NCBI GenBank assembly: GCA_025929805.1
Contig: JAICPP010000148.1
Span: forward strand, 1-8,259
Direction: 5' to 3'
Length of the DNA stretch: 8,259 nt
Source of the DNA: Gemmatimonadales bacterium
Lineage (GTDB): Bacteria; Gemmatimonadota; Gemmatimonadetes; Gemmatimonadales; GWC2-71-9
Positions 5,134 to 8,259 of this stretch are shown one piece after another. The notes beneath the pieces were generated by a model. The model searched no databases, had not been told where the DNA came from, and worked only from the letters and a program-made list of their open reading frames with translations. The position numbers were made by a program, and so were the translations under genes. Numbering within the stretch: position 1 is the first letter of the stretch; the number at the start of each line of letters is the position of its first letter.

Positions 5134-5982
5134 TCACGATACAGACTGTAGCGAGGCCGCAGTGATCCTGGCCGCAAAATGGCCATCGACGAACTCGCAG
5201 AAGTAGTCTAGGCCGGACAAAACCGGGGCCACCACGTCGTACACCTCCAGGGCGTCTTGGAGATAGGCTCGTACGACCCCTTCCTGCGGCTCGTAGAATG
5301 TGATGTCAATGGAGCCGAAATGCGTCACGTAATCGCGATACTCGTGCAGTGTTCGAAACCAGCCTAGCTGCTGTGCGATGTGTTCTCTCATCCCTGGATC
5401 TGGGTCGGTTCCGTCCGCACGACCCTCGTCCAGGTATTTCATGAAAGCCGCAAAACTAGTGAACTGGCATGATCTTGGCCCGTAGAGGAAGTGAAAGAGA
5501 GTAGCGATGGTGTCCAGTGCTCCGCGAGTCACAAAGAGAATGTTTCCCAGCTCCGACTTCAGCGAATAGACCTGGTCCACGACTCGGTAGGAAGGCTGCG
5601 CTCCTCTGAGTATGGGGTCACGAATCTCGTGATAATACCTCTGGATCCAATGCTCGAGCTCGCGAATGCGGACGAGCCCAAGCTCCAGCGCATAGCGTTT
5701 ATCCGCCACCGCACAGAAGACGAACTTGTAATACTCGGCTGCCGGTATGAGCCGTTCAATCCTCCCGTCTTCGCTTTGGATGTGATAGTAAATGTCTGAG
5801 AATTGGGTCCGATAGGGCGAACCCTCCAGAATGCGACTCAGCTGGGGAAAGGCGTTGGGCAAGGACGGCGTCTCGTAACGGAGCACCGCGCCACGGGCCT
5901 GCATCATCTGTTCGTGTCGATCGGCTAGCGCGGTCTGAATGTTCGCGATTCTTACTGGGTCTCTCTCGATTTCGAAGCGCAT
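5134..5982 (-). CDS. Uncharacterised protein with HEPN-like R-x4-H motif
   Basis: I do not recognise a named family for this 282-residue soluble protein. It is mostly helical by appearance, rich in aromatic and charged residues, with no signal peptide or membrane segment. EYRDYVTHF (214-222) contains R216-x4-H221. This matches the Rx4-6H motif of HEPN ribonucleases, in which Arg and His form the active site at a dimer interface. The N-terminal 80 residues include ETPSLPNAFPQLSRI and a YYHIQSEDG turn; 95-165 look like long helices. HEPN proteins often act as toxins, abortive-infection or CRISPR-linked RNases, but I see no antitoxin or partner nucleotidyltransferase beside it. The ATG at 5982 has a strong GGAGG with 8-nt spacing. 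GC in three sampled 60-base rows was 30, 32 and 32, against 40-42 in neighbouring genes, which suggests transfer. It converges with the barrel gene at a 10-bp gap. Confidence 0.75.
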   Translation of the reverse strand: MRFEIERDPVRIANIQTALADRHEQMMQARGAVLRYETPSLPNAFPQLSRILEGSPYRTQFSDIYYHIQSEDGRIERLIPAAEYYKFVFCAVADKRYALELGLVRIRELEHWIQRYYHEIRDPILRGAQPSYRVVDQVYSLKSELGNILFVTRGALDTIATLFHFLYGPRSCQFTSFAAFMKYLDEGRADGTDPDPGMREHIAQQLGWFRTLHEYRDYVTHFGSIDITFYEPQEGVVRAYLQDALEVYDVVAPVLSGLDYFCEFVDGHFAARITAASLQSVS

Positions 5983-6072
5983 CTTGGCACCCTCCGGCCA
6001 TGCTGCGGTACGGCGATCGGCGGATCAGGCTTTCTTGACGGGCAGGCTTCCGCTGCGGAGGTCGCAGCCCGC

Positions 6073-6101
6073 GATATACTGAGTTTGAACCCAGTTGAGA
6101 A
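6073..6101 (-). promoter_or_regulatory. Candidate promoter of the HEPN-like gene
   Basis: On the minus strand TTCTCA (6101-6096), a 17-bp spacer and TATATC (6078-6073) make a weak -35 with a fair -10 in a local AT-rich patch of the gap downstream of groEL. The predicted start near 6066 would leave a leader of about 84 nt. With the groEL terminator upstream, the gene probably has its own transcript. Confidence 0.4.
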
Positions 6102-6134
6102 TATTGCAAGGCCAGCGTCGGCCGGAAGGTAGGG

Positions 6135-6196
6135 GGATACTGGATGGGCAGCAGAGATGCTTCGGGCCTGGCGGCCTCAGGATACTAGGTCAGCAG
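6135..6196. repeat. Imperfect direct repeat in the groEL-HEPN gap
   Basis: GGATACTGGATGGGCAGCAG (6135-6154) recurs as GGATACTAGGTCAGCAG (6180-6196), with one substitution and a 3-bp length difference. The gap 5983-6242 otherwise holds the HEPN promoter and Shine-Dalgarno and the groEL terminator. I see no gene or RNA in it. The repeat is short and may be chance. Confidence 0.3.
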
Positions 6197-6197
6197 C

Positions 6198-6234
6198 AAA
6201 CTGAGAGCGGGGAAACTGCCCCCGCTCTAAGTTT
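6198..6234 (-). terminator. Terminator of the groES-groEL operon
   Basis: The arms 6198-6212 (AAACTGAGAGCGGGG) and 6220-6234 (CCCCGCTCTAAGTTT) pair over 15 bp with one mismatch and a 7-nt loop, starting 8 nt after the groEL stop. The core is 9 bp of GC-rich stem. On the minus strand the base of the stem is AGTTT, so the U-tract is only three and part of the stem. It is a strong hairpin but a weaker tail than the cold-shock terminator. Confidence 0.75.
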
Positions 6235-6242
6235 GACCGAGC

Positions 6243-7871
<1,629 letters not shown>

Positions 7872-7898
7872 ATGTCCTCACTCCCCTGGGTATCTGAA

Positions 7899-8213
7899 TC
7901 AGCCAATCTTGGCCAGAATGTCGGACGCCTTGATAATGATCAGCTCATCATCGCCGACCTCATATGGCGTCCCGCTATACTTACCATAAATCACCTTGTC
8001 GCCGGGCTCGACGTCCGGCTTCACTCGCTGGCCCTTCTCGATCCGCCCAGGCCCGACAGCGAGCACTTTGCCCTGGGTGGGCTTCTCCTTGGCGGTGTCC
8101 GGGATGTAGAGCCCACCACGCATGGTGTCTGCCTCATCGTCCGGGAAAATCACCACCCGGTCTTCGAGGGGATGAATCTTGGTCTTTGGTTTGGACTTGG
8201 TAGCAGTGGTCAT
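7899..8213 (-). CDS. groES: 10-kDa co-chaperonin GroES
   Basis: The 104-residue lid protein of the GroEL chamber forms a heptameric cap. The core begins IHPLEDRVVI (13-22). The mobile loop that docks onto GroEL is RGGLYIPDTAKEKP (about 32-45), with LYI in place of the E. coli IVL. The rest, GKVLAVGPGRI and PGDKVIYGKYSGTPYEV then DELIIIKASDILAKI, is canonical. There are about ten extra N-terminal residues (MTTATKSKPKTK) compared with the usual 95-97-residue protein. No internal ATG offers a shorter start, and the ATG at 8213 has a very strong GGAGGAG with 4-nt spacing (8218-8224), so the extension is probably real. It is the first gene of the groES-groEL operon. Confidence 0.99.
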   Translation of the reverse strand: MTTATKSKPKTKIHPLEDRVVIFPDDEADTMRGGLYIPDTAKEKPTQGKVLAVGPGRIEKGQRVKPDVEPGDKVIYGKYSGTPYEVGDDELIIIKASDILAKIG

Positions 8214-8259
8214 GGTACTCCTCCCAGCCAGGTCAGACGTGGTGATGCGCGAGAACCCA
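8214..8259 (-). promoter_or_regulatory. groES ribosome binding site and partial upstream leader
   Basis: Only 46 bp of the operon's upstream region is inside the window. It holds the strong Shine-Dalgarno GGAGGAG (8224-8218). No CIRCE element (TTAGCACTC-N9-GAGTGCTAA) and no promoter is visible in this stretch; either could lie beyond the right edge. Confidence 0.7.

Noticed and set aside
5983..6242. tRNA, small RNA or decayed gene in the groEL-HEPN gap
   Set aside because: No cloverleaf, no conserved reading frame; only a terminator, a weak promoter and a short direct repeat could be supported.
8214..8259. CIRCE (HrcA) operator upstream of groES
   Set aside because: Looked for TTAGCACTC/GAGTGCTAA; it is not present in the 46 bp available.

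Overview
The window is high-GC bacterial DNA. Sample rows count about 67-70% GC, except one gene near 52%. I infer a Gram-negative soil-type bacterium, most likely Gemmatimonadota or a close relative. The basis is a GroEL with a short GGM-type tail ending in Tyr, a GroES with a Lys-rich N-terminal extension, an exported beta-barrel candidate, and the general character of the proteins. No rRNA or other marker is present, so this placement is an inference.

Left third (1-2961). On the minus strand, a DUF4126 membrane protein (1390-1866) is followed by a class II aldolase (start at 1331) that runs off the left edge. The aldolase is almost certainly the N-terminal part of a bifunctional aldolase/short-chain dehydrogenase of the rhamnulose-1-phosphate aldolase type, cut just as the Rossmann fold begins. 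A cluster of 8-bp tandem and inverted repeats lies between these two genes, and a 29-bp imperfect inverted repeat lies in two variable loops of the aldolase. Divergent from them, on the plus strand, is an aldo/keto reductase (1963-2961).

Middle (2962-5123). A cold-shock protein gene (3030-3245, minus) ends in a textbook intrinsic terminator and has a structured upstream region. Further right on the minus strand are a small zinc-ribbon protein (3469-3657) and a TetR/BetI-like repressor (3692-4300). The repressor is divergent from a probable outer-membrane beta-barrel protein (4443-5123, plus). The AT-rich gap between them holds two matching 20-bp imperfect palindromes. Each contains the TTGACC -35 box of one of two overlapping, oppositely directed sigma-70-type promoters. 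This looks like a complete autoregulated switch that controls repressor and target together.

Right third (5134-8259). A low-GC gene of unknown function with a HEPN-like R-x4-H motif (5134-5982, minus) lies between the barrel gene and the groES-groEL operon (minus strand, groES 7899-8213 then groEL 6243-7871), which ends in a strong hairpin. The HEPN-like gene has its own Shine-Dalgarno and a plausible promoter, and its base composition suggests horizontal acquisition.

I saw no tRNA, rRNA, CRISPR array, transposase or integrase. The most interesting elements are the twin-operator promoter region and the lone HEPN-like gene. I see no multi-gene novel system that can be defended from sequence alone.
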